From NCBI RefSeq assembly GCF_900188005.1, contig NZ_FZNR01000010.1:186001-250000 (forward strand): a DNA stretch of 64,000 bases. The letters run 5' to 3'. Positions 49,914 to 58,789 of the stretch are shown one piece after another (position 1 is the first letter of the stretch; every line of letters begins with the position of its first letter). Position numbers and translations under genes: made by a program. The DNA comes from Actinoplanes regularis. Lineage in GTDB: Bacteria > Actinomycetota > Actinomycetes > Mycobacteriales > Micromonosporaceae. The notes under the pieces are model-generated. The model saw only the letters and a program-made list of their open reading frames with translations. It made no database searches and had not been told where the DNA came from.

Positions 49914-49933
49914 TGAAACGATAATCGTTTTCA
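49914..49933 (-). promoter_or_regulatory. Zur-like box upstream of the zinc importer
   Basis: TGAAACGATAATCGTTTTCA contains the exact 15-base inverted repeat AAACGATAATCGTTT centred on 49923. It resembles actinobacterial Zur boxes (tgaAA-GATTTT-ca pattern) and lies about 26 bases before the znuA start, in an AT-rich promoter. Confidence 0.72.
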
Positions 49934-49944
49934 ATTATTATGGT

Positions 49945-51072
49945 CTAATGGCAAACTGACGATGCGTCGACGCCGGCCGGATCCACGACGCGGGTGCAGC
50001 GGGTCCAACGGGCGACCTCCCGCTCGCGGGGGTGGCCGAGCTCATCCGGGTCCCGCGCCGGCGGATGGTCGAGCAGTGCGTGCCGGGCGCAGTACTCGTC
50101 GCTGTAGATCGTCTCGACGTAGCGGTGCGGCCCGTCGGGGAAGACCGCGGCGATGCGGGTGTCGTCCGGTTCGGTGCGCGCCAGCCAGGATGCGACCAGG
50201 GCGACCGCGCCGACGCTCCAGCCGCCGCTGACGTAGTGGGACGCGGCCAGCCGCCGGCACGCCCAGACCGCCTCGGCCGGGGCCACCCAGTGGACCTCGT
50301 CGAAGGCCGGGTAGTCCACATTGCGGGGCTGGATGCCGCTGCCCAGCCCGCGCGTCAACCGGGTCCGCGCCGGCTGCCCGAAGATCGCCGAACCGACCGC
50401 GTCGACGCCGACCAGGCGCAGCCGCGGCAGGAACTCGCGCAACGCCCGGGCGGTGCCGGCGCTGTGCCCGCCGGTGCCGACCCCGCAGACCAGGACGTCG
50501 ATCTGGCCGAGCTGCACCGCCAGCTCCCGGGCCAGTTGCTGGTAGGCGTCGGCGTTGTCGGGGTTGTGGTCCTGGTCGGGGCAGAACGCGCTCGGATCCT
50601 CGCGGAGCAGCCGCGCGACGCGCTCGAGCCGGGCCTGCCGCCAGCCACCCTCGGGGTGCGGCCGGTCGACGACGTCGACGCGGGCGCCGTAGGCGGTGAG
50701 CAGGTTGCGGATGAACGGCTCCATGCCCGGATCGGTCACCAGGGTCACCGGATGCCCGTACACCGTGCCGGCCAGCGCCAGCCCCAGTCCGAGGGCGCCC
50801 GAGGTGGACGCCACCACCGGCGCGCCCGGCGCGAGCGTGCCACGCTCACGGGCCCGCTGGATCAGATGCAGAGCGGGCCGGTCCTTGATTCCACCGGGAT
50901 TGTGGCCCTCCAGCTTGGCCCAGAAGCCACGGCCCGGGGTCGCGTGGAGGTCCGGCGTCCACAGCACCGGGGTGTTACCGACCAGGTGGTCGAGGGTGTA
51001 ACAGGTGGAGCTGGAGATCAGCCGGACGGGCGCGGGGCGCGCCGGGAGTGGTGCGGAGACGACGTCGATCAT
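49945..51072 (-). CDS. Cysteine-synthase-like PLP enzyme
   Basis: A 375-residue fold-type II PLP enzyme. The PLP lysine is in NPGGIKDRPA near residue 64, the STSGALGLGLAL segment corresponds to the substrate Ser/Thr loop, and CGVGTGGHSAGTARAL is the phosphate-binding Gly loop. The family includes cysteine synthase and related O-acetylserine-using enzymes; the C-terminal 70 residues are longer than in CysK. It lies on the same strand just ahead of the zinc importer. The reaction is not certain. Confidence 0.8.
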   Translation of the reverse strand: MIDVVSAPLPARPAPVRLISSSTCYTLDHLVGNTPVLWTPDLHATPGRGFWAKLEGHNPGGIKDRPALHLIQRARERGTLAPGAPVVASTSGALGLGLALAGTVYGHPVTLVTDPGMEPFIRNLLTAYGARVDVVDRPHPEGGWRQARLERVARLLREDPSAFCPDQDHNPDNADAYQQLARELAVQLGQIDVLVCGVGTGGHSAGTARALREFLPRLRLVGVDAVGSAIFGQPARTRLTRGLGSGIQPRNVDYPAFDEVHWVAPAEAVWACRRLAASHYVSGGWSVGAVALVASWLARTEPDDTRIAAVFPDGPHRYVETIYSDEYCARHALLDHPPARDPDELGHPREREVARWTRCTRVVDPAGVDASSVCH

Positions 51073-51224
51073 TGATGGATCCGTTCCGGGACGTGTTTCG
51101 CCACCCGGCGGCGGGCCGGCCGAGCCGGTCGCACGCGATGCCGGGTTTCAGGCGTGGACAGAGACGGTGGCGGCGGGGCACCGTCGCCGTGCCGGGCGAC
51201 TGGAGCAGCCTCGCCGGGGTTCTG

Positions 51225-51626
51225 TCACGTCCGGCTGACACACGTCACGGAAAGCACGCCGCGCGGACTCGCGCGCGGTTGTGCGGTGTCACAGGTGAGC
51301 GGGGTGCCAGCGGGTACCGGCGCCGCGACGAGCACCGGGTTCGGGCTCGATTCGGCACCGGCGGGTCCGGGTCTCGCGCCGGCGGCCATCAAGAGACAGG
51401 GCCGGCCACCTCCCGTGGAGGCATCGACGCGCCCGGGCTCGGCGCGCGCCGTGCCGCTCGTCCGGTGGTGGGCCAGGTGGCCGGTGTGTCCTGTGTAGCC
51501 CGCCATGGCGGGGCAGCCGCTCATCCCCTGTGGGCCATAAGCGGCGTGCTCCATCCAGTGATCGATGGCCGAGGCGCAGAGCAGCAGGAGCGCCAGGGCC
51601 AGGAGTCGCTTGATCAGTCGAGGCAT
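51225..51626 (-). CDS. Small secreted His/Met-containing protein, tentative
   Basis: A 133-residue ORF with a good Sec signal peptide (MPRLIKRLLALALLLLCASA) and GGAAG a few bases upstream. The mature N-terminus carries DHWMEHAAYGPQGMSGC and GHTGHLAHH, metal-ligand-like His/Met residues, and the rest is low-complexity. It resembles small secreted His-rich proteins of actinomycetes, but no family is certain. Coding is likely but not secure. Confidence 0.5.
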   Translation of the reverse strand: MPRLIKRLLALALLLLCASAIDHWMEHAAYGPQGMSGCPAMAGYTGHTGHLAHHRTSGTARAEPGRVDASTGGGRPCLLMAAGARPGPAGAESSPNPVLVAAPVPAGTPLTCDTAQPRASPRGVLSVTCVSRT

Positions 51627-51841
51627 GAGGACTTCCCGGACGACATTGCCCGTTCACGTAAGCGGCAATTGTACCGAAAGTGTGGTTGTTTGGTCCGGCA
51701 ATGCCCCTTTCAACTCCCCCGGCCGAGTCGATCACTTCGGCGCCGCCGCTGTGGCCTGAGCTCCGTTCCGGTCGTACCGCCGGGCGAGGAGATCGATGCT
51801 CAGCACCACACCGATGCTTCGGCGTCGGCTCACCACCGCCT

Positions 51842-51874
51842 GACGGGCTCCCCGCCGGGTGCGGGGAGCCCGTC
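51842..51874 (-). terminator. Strong hairpin terminator of the pectin operon
   Basis: GACGGGCTCCCCGC (51842-51855) pairs perfectly with 51861-51874 around a 5-base loop, 14 bases beyond the pectate lyase stop. It closes the leftward pectin operon. Confidence 0.85.
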
Positions 51875-51888
51875 GATTCCCGGAGGCG

Positions 51889-53301
51889 TCAGACGCCGAT
51901 GTTCGCTTGCGGGCCGGCGTACTGGCGCAGCATGGCGGGCACGTCGGCGGCCGCGTCCAGGGTGTAGGAGTAGAAGCTGCTCGGGGTGAACGCGGAGCCG
52001 CTGGTCACCTGGCTGCCGGTGCAGTTGACCAGGATGCTGCCGCTCTGCTTGAGCTGTGCCGTCGAGTCCGGGTAGTACGGGTCCTTGACGTTCTCGAAGT
52101 AGCTGTTCTCCAGCACCATCTTCGTCGCGCCCCGGGAGTAGTTGCCGTACGACGCGACGTTCTGCAGGTAGTTGTCGTAGAGGTGGGCGTAGGCGACGTT
52201 GTCGGTGCTCGGGTTGCGCTGGTTGGTGTCGTGGATCCAGTTGTGGTGGATGGTCATCCGGGCGGTGACGTTGTCGGTCCAGCCGATCCCGAACGCCTTG
52301 TTGTTCTCGGCGAGCACGTTCCACGACACGGTCAGGTACGTGGTGTCCTTGCGGGAGTCGATCAGCCCGTCGTTCATCCGCTCGATGGTGTTGTGATCGA
52401 TCCAGATGTGGTCGGCGGTGTCCATCTGGATGCCGTCGTAGTCGTACACCTTGTCGTCCGGGTCGTCGTCGGCCATCTGGGTGTCCCGGATGGTGAGGTT
52501 CCGGATGATCACGTTGGTGACGCCGGTGCCCAGGAAGAACCCGCCGCCGACGATCTGGCCGGAGGTGCCGGCCCCGACGACCGTCTTGTTCGAGCTGATC
52601 GGGATCTCGGTGCCCTTGGGGCTGATGGTGATCGCCGCGGCCACCCGGATCACGTATGCCCCGGACGCGGCCGCGTACCTGGCCAGGTCGGCCTGGGTGG
52701 TGACGGTGACCGTGGTGCCACCCGCTCCCCCGGTGGTGCCGCCACCGGTGCCGGCGAAGCCGTCGGGGGTCGCGGGCCAGGTGCGGCCGCCGGCCGCGAC
52801 GAACGCCCACTGCTTGTTGGTGTTGGCGGTGCAGGTCTCCTGGATGATCGCGGTCCCGGACGACGTGGACGCGTTCTGATCACTGAGGCACAGGCCGCTG
52901 TTGACGTTGATCACCTGATAGGTGCCGCTGCCACTGGCGGTCAGCCGCCACTGCTGATTCGCCTGACTCGACACACACGTGTACTGCTGGACCTGAACCC
53001 CGGAGACCGTGGAGAAGCCCGGCACGTCCACACACTTACCGCTGTTCACATTCTTGATCAGATAGTTCGAACCGGACGCGACCAGCGTGAACTGCTGCCA
53101 CGTCGAATTCGCCGTACAACCCCACTGCTGCAACAACACACTGTTGGCCGTGGAAGCACCCGGCACGTCCAGACACAGACCGGACTTGGTGACCTTGAGC
53201 TGATAGGCGACGCCGGTGGAGGGAGCGGCGGACGCCGGCGCGGCGCCGACCAGGGTGGCCGCGACGAGGAGCAGAACGGTGACGATTCTTCGCATGATCA
53301 T
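51889..53301 (-). CDS. Secreted pectate lyase with N-terminal ricin-type domain
   Basis: A 470-residue secreted enzyme. After a signal peptide ending ASA come a ricin B-type beta-trefoil of about 130 residues with QQW repeats, a Gly/Thr-rich linker, and a PL1 pectate lyase domain (DGIQMDTADHIWIDHNTIERM and TIHHNWIHDTNQRNP). The start is the ATG at 53301, overlapping the pectinesterase stop (ATGA), though the ATG at 53295 is possible. The ricin part is identical in DNA to that of the gene upstream. Confidence 0.9.
   Translation of the reverse strand: MIMRRIVTVLLLVAATLVGAAPASAAPSTGVAYQLKVTKSGLCLDVPGASTANSVLLQQWGCTANSTWQQFTLVASGSNYLIKNVNSGKCVDVPGFSTVSGVQVQQYTCVSSQANQQWRLTASGSGTYQVINVNSGLCLSDQNASTSSGTAIIQETCTANTNKQWAFVAAGGRTWPATPDGFAGTGGGTTGGAGGTTVTVTTQADLARYAAASGAYVIRVAAAITISPKGTEIPISSNKTVVGAGTSGQIVGGGFFLGTGVTNVIIRNLTIRDTQMADDDPDDKVYDYDGIQMDTADHIWIDHNTIERMNDGLIDSRKDTTYLTVSWNVLAENNKAFGIGWTDNVTARMTIHHNWIHDTNQRNPSTDNVAYAHLYDNYLQNVASYGNYSRGATKMVLENSYFENVKDPYYPDSTAQLKQSGSILVNCTGSQVTSGSAFTPSSFYSYTLDAAADVPAMLRQYAGPQANIGV
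52800..53238 (-). repeat. 439-bp identical ricin-domain repeat, copy 1
   Basis: This segment matches 54179-54617 with no mismatch found on line-by-line comparison. It encodes the ricin domain plus the end of the signal peptide in the pectate lyase gene. The flanking sequences diverge at once. Confidence 0.95.
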
Positions 53302-54674
53302 CCCACCGGGTTCCAGTTGTCCGAGCCCGCCAGATACTTCTGCGGGGTGTAGCTGGCCGCCTGCGAGTCCGCGAGCTGCGGACGGTTGCTGTTGGTGGTC
53401 GCGCCCGATCCGGAGTTCTTGTACTCCAGGAAGCGGGCGTTCTTCCACGAGTTCGACGACATGTCGATCCACGGCTGGGCGGTGGCGATGGTCGCGCTCA
53501 GGCTCGACTCACGGAACAGCACCTGGGCGGCGGCGCCCCACGGCCGCCCCAGCTGGGTGGTGTTGCCGGTGGCGCCGGTGATCGTGCACTTGTAGAAGAG
53601 GAATCCGTACGTGCTGGCCGCGTCGGTCTTGGCGGCGGTGATCGGACCGCCGGTGCTGCGCTTCTCGTAGATCGAGGAGTTGTTGAAGACCGCGGTGCCG
53701 CCGCCGAAGATGAAGTCGACGGTCCCCTCGACGTACGAGTTCTTGACGTACGTCCGGTAGTTGTTGACCAGCAGGGTGTCCTGGGCACCGAGGAAGCGGA
53801 CGTTGTCGAAGATCGACCGGTCGCCGTTGAGGTTCGCCGCGACCGCCTGGCTGCCCTCGCCGTAGTCGTTGGAGAGGGTCAGGTTCGTCGCGGCGAAGTC
53901 GGCGCCGTTGACGAAGACGGTGGCGCTGCCCGAGGTGCCGTACCCACCGGCCGAGCTGTGGTTGTTGACGATCACCGTCTGGGCGGCCGTGGAGCCGAGG
54001 CCCTGCAGGGTGATGTACGGCTTGTTGGACGGGATGGTGACGATCTCCCGGTAGGTGCCGGGCGCGATGGTGATGGTCCGGCGGGAGGTGTTGTTCGCCG
54101 GCACCGCGTCGATCGCCGCCTGGACGGTGGTGTACTGGCCACTGCCGTCGGCGGCCACGGTCGCTGAGACAGTGCTCGCGAACGCCCACTGCTTGTTGGT
54201 GTTGGCGGTGCAGGTCTCCTGGATGATCGCGGTCCCGGACGACGTGGACGCGTTCTGATCACTGAGGCACAGGCCGCTGTTGACGTTGATCACCTGATAG
54301 GTGCCGCTGCCACTGGCGGTCAGCCGCCACTGCTGATTCGCCTGACTCGACACACACGTGTACTGCTGGACCTGAACCCCGGAGACCGTGGAGAAGCCCG
54401 GCACGTCCACACACTTACCGCTGTTCACATTCTTGATCAGATAGTTCGAACCGGACGCGACCAGCGTGAACTGCTGCCACGTCGAATTCGCCGTACAACC
54501 CCACTGCTGCAACAACACACTGTTGGCCGTGGAAGCACCCGGCACGTCCAGACACAGACCGGACTTGGTGACCTTGAGCTGATAGGCGACGCCGGTGGAG
54601 GGAGCGGCGGACGCCGGGGACGGTATGCCGAGGACGGCAGCCGCCGCGAGAGCGAGCGCGGCGAATCTTCGCAT
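53298..54674 (-). CDS. Secreted pectinesterase (CE8) with N-terminal ricin-type domain
   Basis: A 458-residue secreted enzyme: signal peptide, ricin B-type beta-trefoil (residues about 25-165), then a CE8 pectin methylesterase. Catalytic motifs are in order: SQAVAANL, GAQDTL (Asp), DFIFGGGTAVF (Asp) and LGRPWG (Arg). It removes methyl esters so the pectate lyase can act. AAAGGA precedes the ATG. It is followed by the lyase gene in a 4-bp overlap. Confidence 0.92.
   Translation of the reverse strand: MRRFAALALAAAAVLGIPSPASAAPSTGVAYQLKVTKSGLCLDVPGASTANSVLLQQWGCTANSTWQQFTLVASGSNYLIKNVNSGKCVDVPGFSTVSGVQVQQYTCVSSQANQQWRLTASGSGTYQVINVNSGLCLSDQNASTSSGTAIIQETCTANTNKQWAFASTVSATVAADGSGQYTTVQAAIDAVPANNTSRRTITIAPGTYREIVTIPSNKPYITLQGLGSTAAQTVIVNNHSSAGGYGTSGSATVFVNGADFAATNLTLSNDYGEGSQAVAANLNGDRSIFDNVRFLGAQDTLLVNNYRTYVKNSYVEGTVDFIFGGGTAVFNNSSIYEKRSTGGPITAAKTDAASTYGFLFYKCTITGATGNTTQLGRPWGAAAQVLFRESSLSATIATAQPWIDMSSNSWKNARFLEYKNSGSGATTNSNRPQLADSQAASYTPQKYLAGSDNWNPVG
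54179..54617 (-). repeat. 439-bp identical ricin-domain repeat, copy 2
   Basis: The pectinesterase copy of the repeat at 52800-53238, offset by 1379 bp. It spans the end of the signal peptide to the end of the ricin domain. Confidence 0.95.
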
Positions 54675-54717
54675 GGGGATGGGTCCTTTCCTCGTACGGG
54701 GGATCGGGAGGCTCCGA

Positions 54718-55578
54718 TTACCTCAGTCCGGTGGTGGCGATGCCCTTCACCAGGTGCTTCTGGCCGGCGATGAAGAAGCCGATGACCGGGGCGAGGGAGA
54801 CGAAGGACATCGCGAACATCTCGCCCCACTGGCTCTGGCCCTCGGAGTCCATGAACTGCCGCAGGGCGAGGGGGACGGTGTAGAGCCGTGGGTCGGTGAG
54901 GTACAGCAGGGGTGCGAAGAACTCGTTCCACACCGAGATGAAGGTGAAGATGGCGGTGGTCGCGAACGCCGGCCGGCAGAGCGGCATGATCACCTTCCAG
55001 AAGGTCCGGAACGGGCCGCAGCCGTCGATCCGGGCGGCGTCGTCCAGTTCGGTCGGCAGGGATCGCATGAACTGGACCATCAGGAAGATGTAGAAGCCGT
55101 TGGTGGCCAGGAAGTGCGGGACCAGCAGCGGGTAGTAGGTGTTGAGCCAGCCGAGCTTGTCGAACAGGACGTACTGCGGGACGACCAGGACGTGGCCGGG
55201 CAGCATCATGGTGCCGAGCATCATCGCGAAGAAGAGCTTGCGGCCGGCGAAGCGCAGCCGGGCGAAGGCGAACGCCGCGAGGGAGCAGGAGAACAGGTTG
55301 CCGACGATGCTCAGGGTGACGATGATCAACGAGTTGACCAGGTAGACCTCGAACGGTTCGCTGAGCGAGGTCCAGCCGCGCGGATAGTTGCCCAGGTCCC
55401 AGGCGGCCGGCCAGAGCGACTCGTCGGTGAAGACGGTGATGCTCGGCTTGACGGAGCTGGAGATCATCCAGAGCAACGGATACATCATGACCAGGCCGAT
55501 CAGGCAGAGCAGCAGGTGCCGCCCGAAGCGTGGCCGTCTCGCCGGTGGCGCCTGCCCCCGGACGACGGTGAACGTCAT
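54718..55578 (-). CDS. Sugar ABC transporter permease (MalG type)
   Basis: A carbohydrate permease of about 286 residues with six helices. The EAA loop of the MalG class is present (ELDDAARIDGCGPFRTFWKVIMPLCRPA, about residues 183-210). I start it at the ATG 55578 behind GAGG; an ATG at 55599 overlaps the upstream gene and lacks a ribosome site. With the MalF-type protein it would import pectin-derived oligosaccharides. Confidence 0.87.
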   Translation of the reverse strand: MTFTVVRGQAPPARRPRFGRHLLLCLIGLVMMYPLLWMISSSVKPSITVFTDESLWPAAWDLGNYPRGWTSLSEPFEVYLVNSLIIVTLSIVGNLFSCSLAAFAFARLRFAGRKLFFAMMLGTMMLPGHVLVVPQYVLFDKLGWLNTYYPLLVPHFLATNGFYIFLMVQFMRSLPTELDDAARIDGCGPFRTFWKVIMPLCRPAFATTAIFTFISVWNEFFAPLLYLTDPRLYTVPLALRQFMDSEGQSQWGEMFAMSFVSLAPVIGFFIAGQKHLVKGIATTGLR

Positions 55579-55588
55579 CCTGGCCTCG

Positions 55589-56470
55589 TCAGTTGTCATA
55601 GAAGACCCACCAGCGCGCGGCGAGGAAGTTGATCGCGGTGAAGCCGGCGATGACCGTCAGCAACAGCCAGGCCATCGACGAGGCGTAGCCCATGTCGAAT
55701 TCGGCGAAGCCCTTCTGGTACAGGTACAGGTTGTAGAAGAGCGTCGACTGACCCGGCCCGCCACTGCCGTTGCTGATCACGTACCCCTGGGTGAAGGTCT
55801 GGAACGAGGCGATCAGTGACTGCACCAGGTTGAAGAAGATGATCGGGCTCAGCAGCGGCAGGGTGATCGAACGGAACCGCCGCCACGACGAGGCGCCGTC
55901 CACCGCCGCCGCCTCGTGGTACATGGCCGGGATCTGCCGCAGCCCGGCCAGGAAGATCACCATGGGTGAGCCGAAGGTCCAGACGTGCAGCAGGATCAGG
56001 GTGCTCAGGGCGTAGCGGGGGTCGCTGGCCCAGCCCGGGCCCTGGACGCCGAACCAGGCCAGGAAGCCGTTGACGACGCCGTTGTAGCCGAAGATGTAGC
56101 GCCAGAGCATGACGATGGCGACGCTGCCGGCCAGCAGCGACGGCAGGTAGTAGACGCTGCGGTAGATGGCCAGGCCGCGGACGCCGCGGTCGAGGACCAT
56201 GGCCACGGCGAGCGCGACGGCCAGGGACAGCGGCACCGAGACCAGCGTGTAGATCAGCGTGACCCGCAGCGACTGGTGCAGGGTGGCGTCGCCGAGCATC
56301 GTCCGGAAGTTGGCCAGGCCGGCCCAGCGCGGCGGGGTGAGCAGGTCGTAGTCGGTGAAGGCCAGGTACAGCGACGCGAAGAACGGGACGATCATGAAGA
56401 GCGTTCCGCCGAACCAGGGCAGCAGGAAGAGGTAGCCGGCCCGGTCCTGCCGCCGAACCGCCACGGTCAT
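55589..56470 (-). CDS. Sugar ABC transporter permease (MalF type)
   Basis: A 293-residue permease with six helices (YLFLLPWFGGTLFMIVPFF first) and a MalF-type EAA loop (YHEAAAVDGASSWRRFRSITLPLLSP, about residues 195-220). The ATG at 56470 overlaps the binding-protein stop by 4 bp; the longer frame to 57250 is an artefact. No ATPase gene is present, so a shared MsiK-type ATPase elsewhere is likely. Confidence 0.88.
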   Translation of the reverse strand: MTVAVRRQDRAGYLFLLPWFGGTLFMIVPFFASLYLAFTDYDLLTPPRWAGLANFRTMLGDATLHQSLRVTLIYTLVSVPLSLAVALAVAMVLDRGVRGLAIYRSVYYLPSLLAGSVAIVMLWRYIFGYNGVVNGFLAWFGVQGPGWASDPRYALSTLILLHVWTFGSPMVIFLAGLRQIPAMYHEAAAVDGASSWRRFRSITLPLLSPIIFFNLVQSLIASFQTFTQGYVISNGSGGPGQSTLFYNLYLYQKGFAEFDMGYASSMAWLLLTVIAGFTAINFLAARWWVFYDN

Positions 56471-57789
56471 GTCGTGATCGCCTTGCGCGCCTCGGTGATG
56501 AACTGCTGTCCGGCGTCGGCCGGGCTGGTCCGGCCGAACTCGACCTCGGTGCTGATGACCTTGAGGATGTTGGTGAGCTTGCTGGCGCCGACCGGGTACG
56601 GGTACGACGGCGGTAGCTGCTCGCCCTGCAGCTTCGTCAGGAACTCCGCGGAACGCCGGCTGTCCGGGTCCAGCGCCGGCGCGGTCTGCTCGGCGAGCGT
56701 CCGGTTCGGCGGCACACCCCGGGTGGCGCCCGCGACCTTCGCCGCCTCGGCGTCGTTGATCAGGAAGTTGAGCAGGGCCAGGGTCTCCTGCGGATGCCTG
56801 GCCTTCGCCGCGATCGACCACAGCGCGGGGGTGTCGACGGACTGCCCGCGCCGCTTGGCCTGGGATTCGCCGGGGATGCGCAGCAGGGCCAGGCCACCGC
56901 CGCACGCCTGGTTGTAGCCGAGCAGGTTGTTGGTGGGGATGATCTGCGAGGCGATCGACTTCTTGGCCAGGTACGACTGCGCGGGCGAGGAGCCGTTGTT
57001 CTGGTCGATGAACCCGGCCGGCGGCAGGCCACCCCGGGCGCGCAGGTCCACGGTGAGCTGGAACCAGGCGGTCACGGTGGCCGCGGTGGCGCCCAGCCGG
57101 CCGTCGGCGGTGAAGAAGTCCTCGCCGCGCTGGCGGGCGAAGACCAGGAGATTGGCGACCGTCCAGGGTTCGAAGTTGGAGCCGTACACCTTGCCACGGC
57201 TGGCCTTGGTGATCTGCTCGGCGAAGGCGGCGTACTCGTCCCAGCTCCACCTGTCGCCGTCGGGCACGGCGACGCCGTACCTGTCGGTGAGGGTCTTGTC
57301 GACTACGAAGCCGATGGTGTTCAGCCCGGACGGCACCCCGTAGCTCTTCTCCCCGACCTGGCCGAGGGCCTTGGCCTGCGGGGTGAGCCCGGACAGGTCC
57401 AGACGGCCGGCGTGCGCGCTCAGGTCCAGCAGGGTGCCGCGGTCGGTGTACTCGCGCAGGCTGTCGAAGCGCATCGCCATCAGGTCGGGCGGGTCTCCGG
57501 CGGCGAAGCGGGCGGCGAGCTTGTCCTTGTACGGGCTGCTGTCCTGGTATTCGGTGCGCACCCGGACGCCCGGGTTGGCGGTCTGGAACAGATCGAGGGA
57601 CTTCTGGGTCAGCTCGGCGCGTTGCGCGTCACCCCACCAGACCATGTTGATCTCGATCTTGCCGGAGTCGCCGCCCCCGCCGCCGAACCCGCGCCCGCAG
57701 GCGGGCAGCGCGGCGGTCAGCCCGGCCAGGCCGGCCAACTTGAACATCTGACGCCGGCCGAGTCCGGCAGCACTGTCGAGATGGTTCAC
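56467..57789 (-). CDS. Sugar ABC transporter substrate-binding lipoprotein
   Basis: A 440-residue binding protein starting at a GTG with GGAGGG 7 bases upstream. The signal is twin-arginine-like (LGRRQMFKLAGLAGLTAALPAC) with a lipobox Cys near 31. The mature part is of the family-1 carbohydrate binders (INMVWWGDAQR, then WSWDEYAAFAEQITKASRGKVYG). Next to pectinolytic enzymes, it most likely binds oligogalacturonides or side-chain sugars. It leads the leftward pectin operon. Confidence 0.88.
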   Translation of the reverse strand: MNHLDSAAGLGRRQMFKLAGLAGLTAALPACGRGFGGGGGDSGKIEINMVWWGDAQRAELTQKSLDLFQTANPGVRVRTEYQDSSPYKDKLAARFAAGDPPDLMAMRFDSLREYTDRGTLLDLSAHAGRLDLSGLTPQAKALGQVGEKSYGVPSGLNTIGFVVDKTLTDRYGVAVPDGDRWSWDEYAAFAEQITKASRGKVYGSNFEPWTVANLLVFARQRGEDFFTADGRLGATAATVTAWFQLTVDLRARGGLPPAGFIDQNNGSSPAQSYLAKKSIASQIIPTNNLLGYNQACGGGLALLRIPGESQAKRRGQSVDTPALWSIAAKARHPQETLALLNFLINDAEAAKVAGATRGVPPNRTLAEQTAPALDPDSRRSAEFLTKLQGEQLPPSYPYPVGASKLTNILKVISTEVEFGRTSPADAGQQFITEARKAITT

Positions 57790-57811
57790 GGTCGATCCCT
57801 CCGAGCGGCTC

Positions 57812-57826
57812 GCAGATTTGTTTCAG
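57812..57826. repeat. Direct repeat unit 1 in the divergent pectin promoter region
   Basis: GCAGATTTGTTTCAG matches the unit at 57889-57903 (GCGAATTTGTTACAG) at 12 of 15 positions. It lies 23 bases before the binding-protein start. The two probably bind one regulator. Confidence 0.5.
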
Positions 57827-57888
57827 TGTTTTATCTATCGAGTTGCATCCATGTCAACCACTCGTCTAGCTCGGCTTTCGCATCACCT

Positions 57889-57903
57889 GCGAATTTGTTA
57901 CAG
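57889..57903. repeat. Direct repeat unit 2 in the divergent pectin promoter region
   Basis: GCGAATTTGTTACAG, partner of 57812-57826. It lies just upstream of the -35 element of the rightward promoter, a good place for an activator or repressor; the ROK protein encoded at 62074 is a candidate. Confidence 0.5.
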
Positions 57904-57906
57904 AGG

Positions 57907-57934
57907 TTGACGTAACTGGCACGGCGTCGATAAC
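57907..57934 (+). promoter_or_regulatory. Promoter of the rightward pectin/sugar unit
   Basis: TTGACG (57907-57912) and GATAAC (57929-57934) are separated by 16 bases. The ATG lies 10 bases after the -10 element and has no ribosome site, which fits a leaderless transcript. Confidence 0.7.
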
Positions 57935-57943
57935 TTGCCGCTC

Positions 57944-58789
57944 ATGCCGAACGTCCAGGCGCACGACCTGCGCTGCGCGGGCCGTGTCGTCGCCCGCTAC
58001 GTCTGGGACCCGCAGCTACCCGCGACCGTCTCCCCCCGGCCCTACCTGCACCCGGTCACCACGCTCGCCGGGACGACCGTCACCGGCTTCATGCCCGCCG
58101 ACCACCTGCACCACCTCGGCGTGAGCATCGCCGTACCGGTCCTCAACGAGGCAAACTTCTGGGGCGGGCGCACCTACGTCACCGGGCACGGGCCGACCCA
58201 CCTGGACAACCACGGACGTCAGCAGCACGACCGCTGGCTGCACCGCTCCGGCGACCGGGTGGAGCAGGAACTCCGCTGGACCGGACACGACGGCGTCCCC
58301 CTGGCCCGGGAACGGCGGACCCTGACCGTCCACCAGCTCACCGACCACGCGTGGATGCTGCGCGTGGAGTTCGCGCTCAGCAGCGCCACCGGCACGCCGC
58401 TCACCATCGACAGCCCGGCCCTGCGCGGACGGGCCGGAGCCGGCTACGGCGGGTTCTTCTGGCGCGCCCCGGCCGGTCCGGAACCGGTCCACGCGTTCGG
58501 GCAGCGTGCCGGCGGTGACGTGCACGGCAGCCGCGACCCGTGGATCGTGCTCAGCGGCGGGCGGCCCGGCCGTACCGCCTGGACCCTGCTGTTCCTGGCC
58601 AGCAGCCCGGAGGCGGACCCCTGGTTCGTGCGGTCCGACGACTATGCCGGGGTCTGCTCGGCGATCGCCTGGGACCGGCGGCTGGTCGTCGCGGCCGGCG
58701 AGGTGTTCACCCGCCGGCTGCGGGTCGTCATCGCCGACGGGCCACCCGACCCCGCCACCATCGCGGCGGCCGCGGAGGCGTGGTCATGA
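57944..58789 (+). CDS. DUF6807 (PmoA-like) family protein, copy 1
   Basis: A 281-residue protein with no signal peptide. The family traits are SPRPYLHPVTTLAGTTVT near residue 28, DHLHHLGVSIAVPVLNEANFWGGRTY near 50, and GAGYGGFFWRAP near 165. DUF6807 proteins occur with sugar-use enzymes but have no proven activity known to me. The start is the ATG 57944 in a leaderless setting; a TTG at 57935 is less likely. It is about half identical by eye to the paralogue at 60419. Confidence 0.82.
   Translation: MPNVQAHDLRCAGRVVARYVWDPQLPATVSPRPYLHPVTTLAGTTVTGFMPADHLHHLGVSIAVPVLNEANFWGGRTYVTGHGPTHLDNHGRQQHDRWLHRSGDRVEQELRWTGHDGVPLARERRTLTVHQLTDHAWMLRVEFALSSATGTPLTIDSPALRGRAGAGYGGFFWRAPAGPEPVHAFGQRAGGDVHGSRDPWIVLSGGRPGRTAWTLLFLASSPEADPWFVRSDDYAGVCSAIAWDRRLVVAAGEVFTRRLRVVIADGPPDPATIAAAAEAWS

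Noticed and set aside
51154..51498. Rightward ORF opposite the small secreted protein.
   Set aside because: The leftward frame has a proper signal peptide; this one shows no feature.
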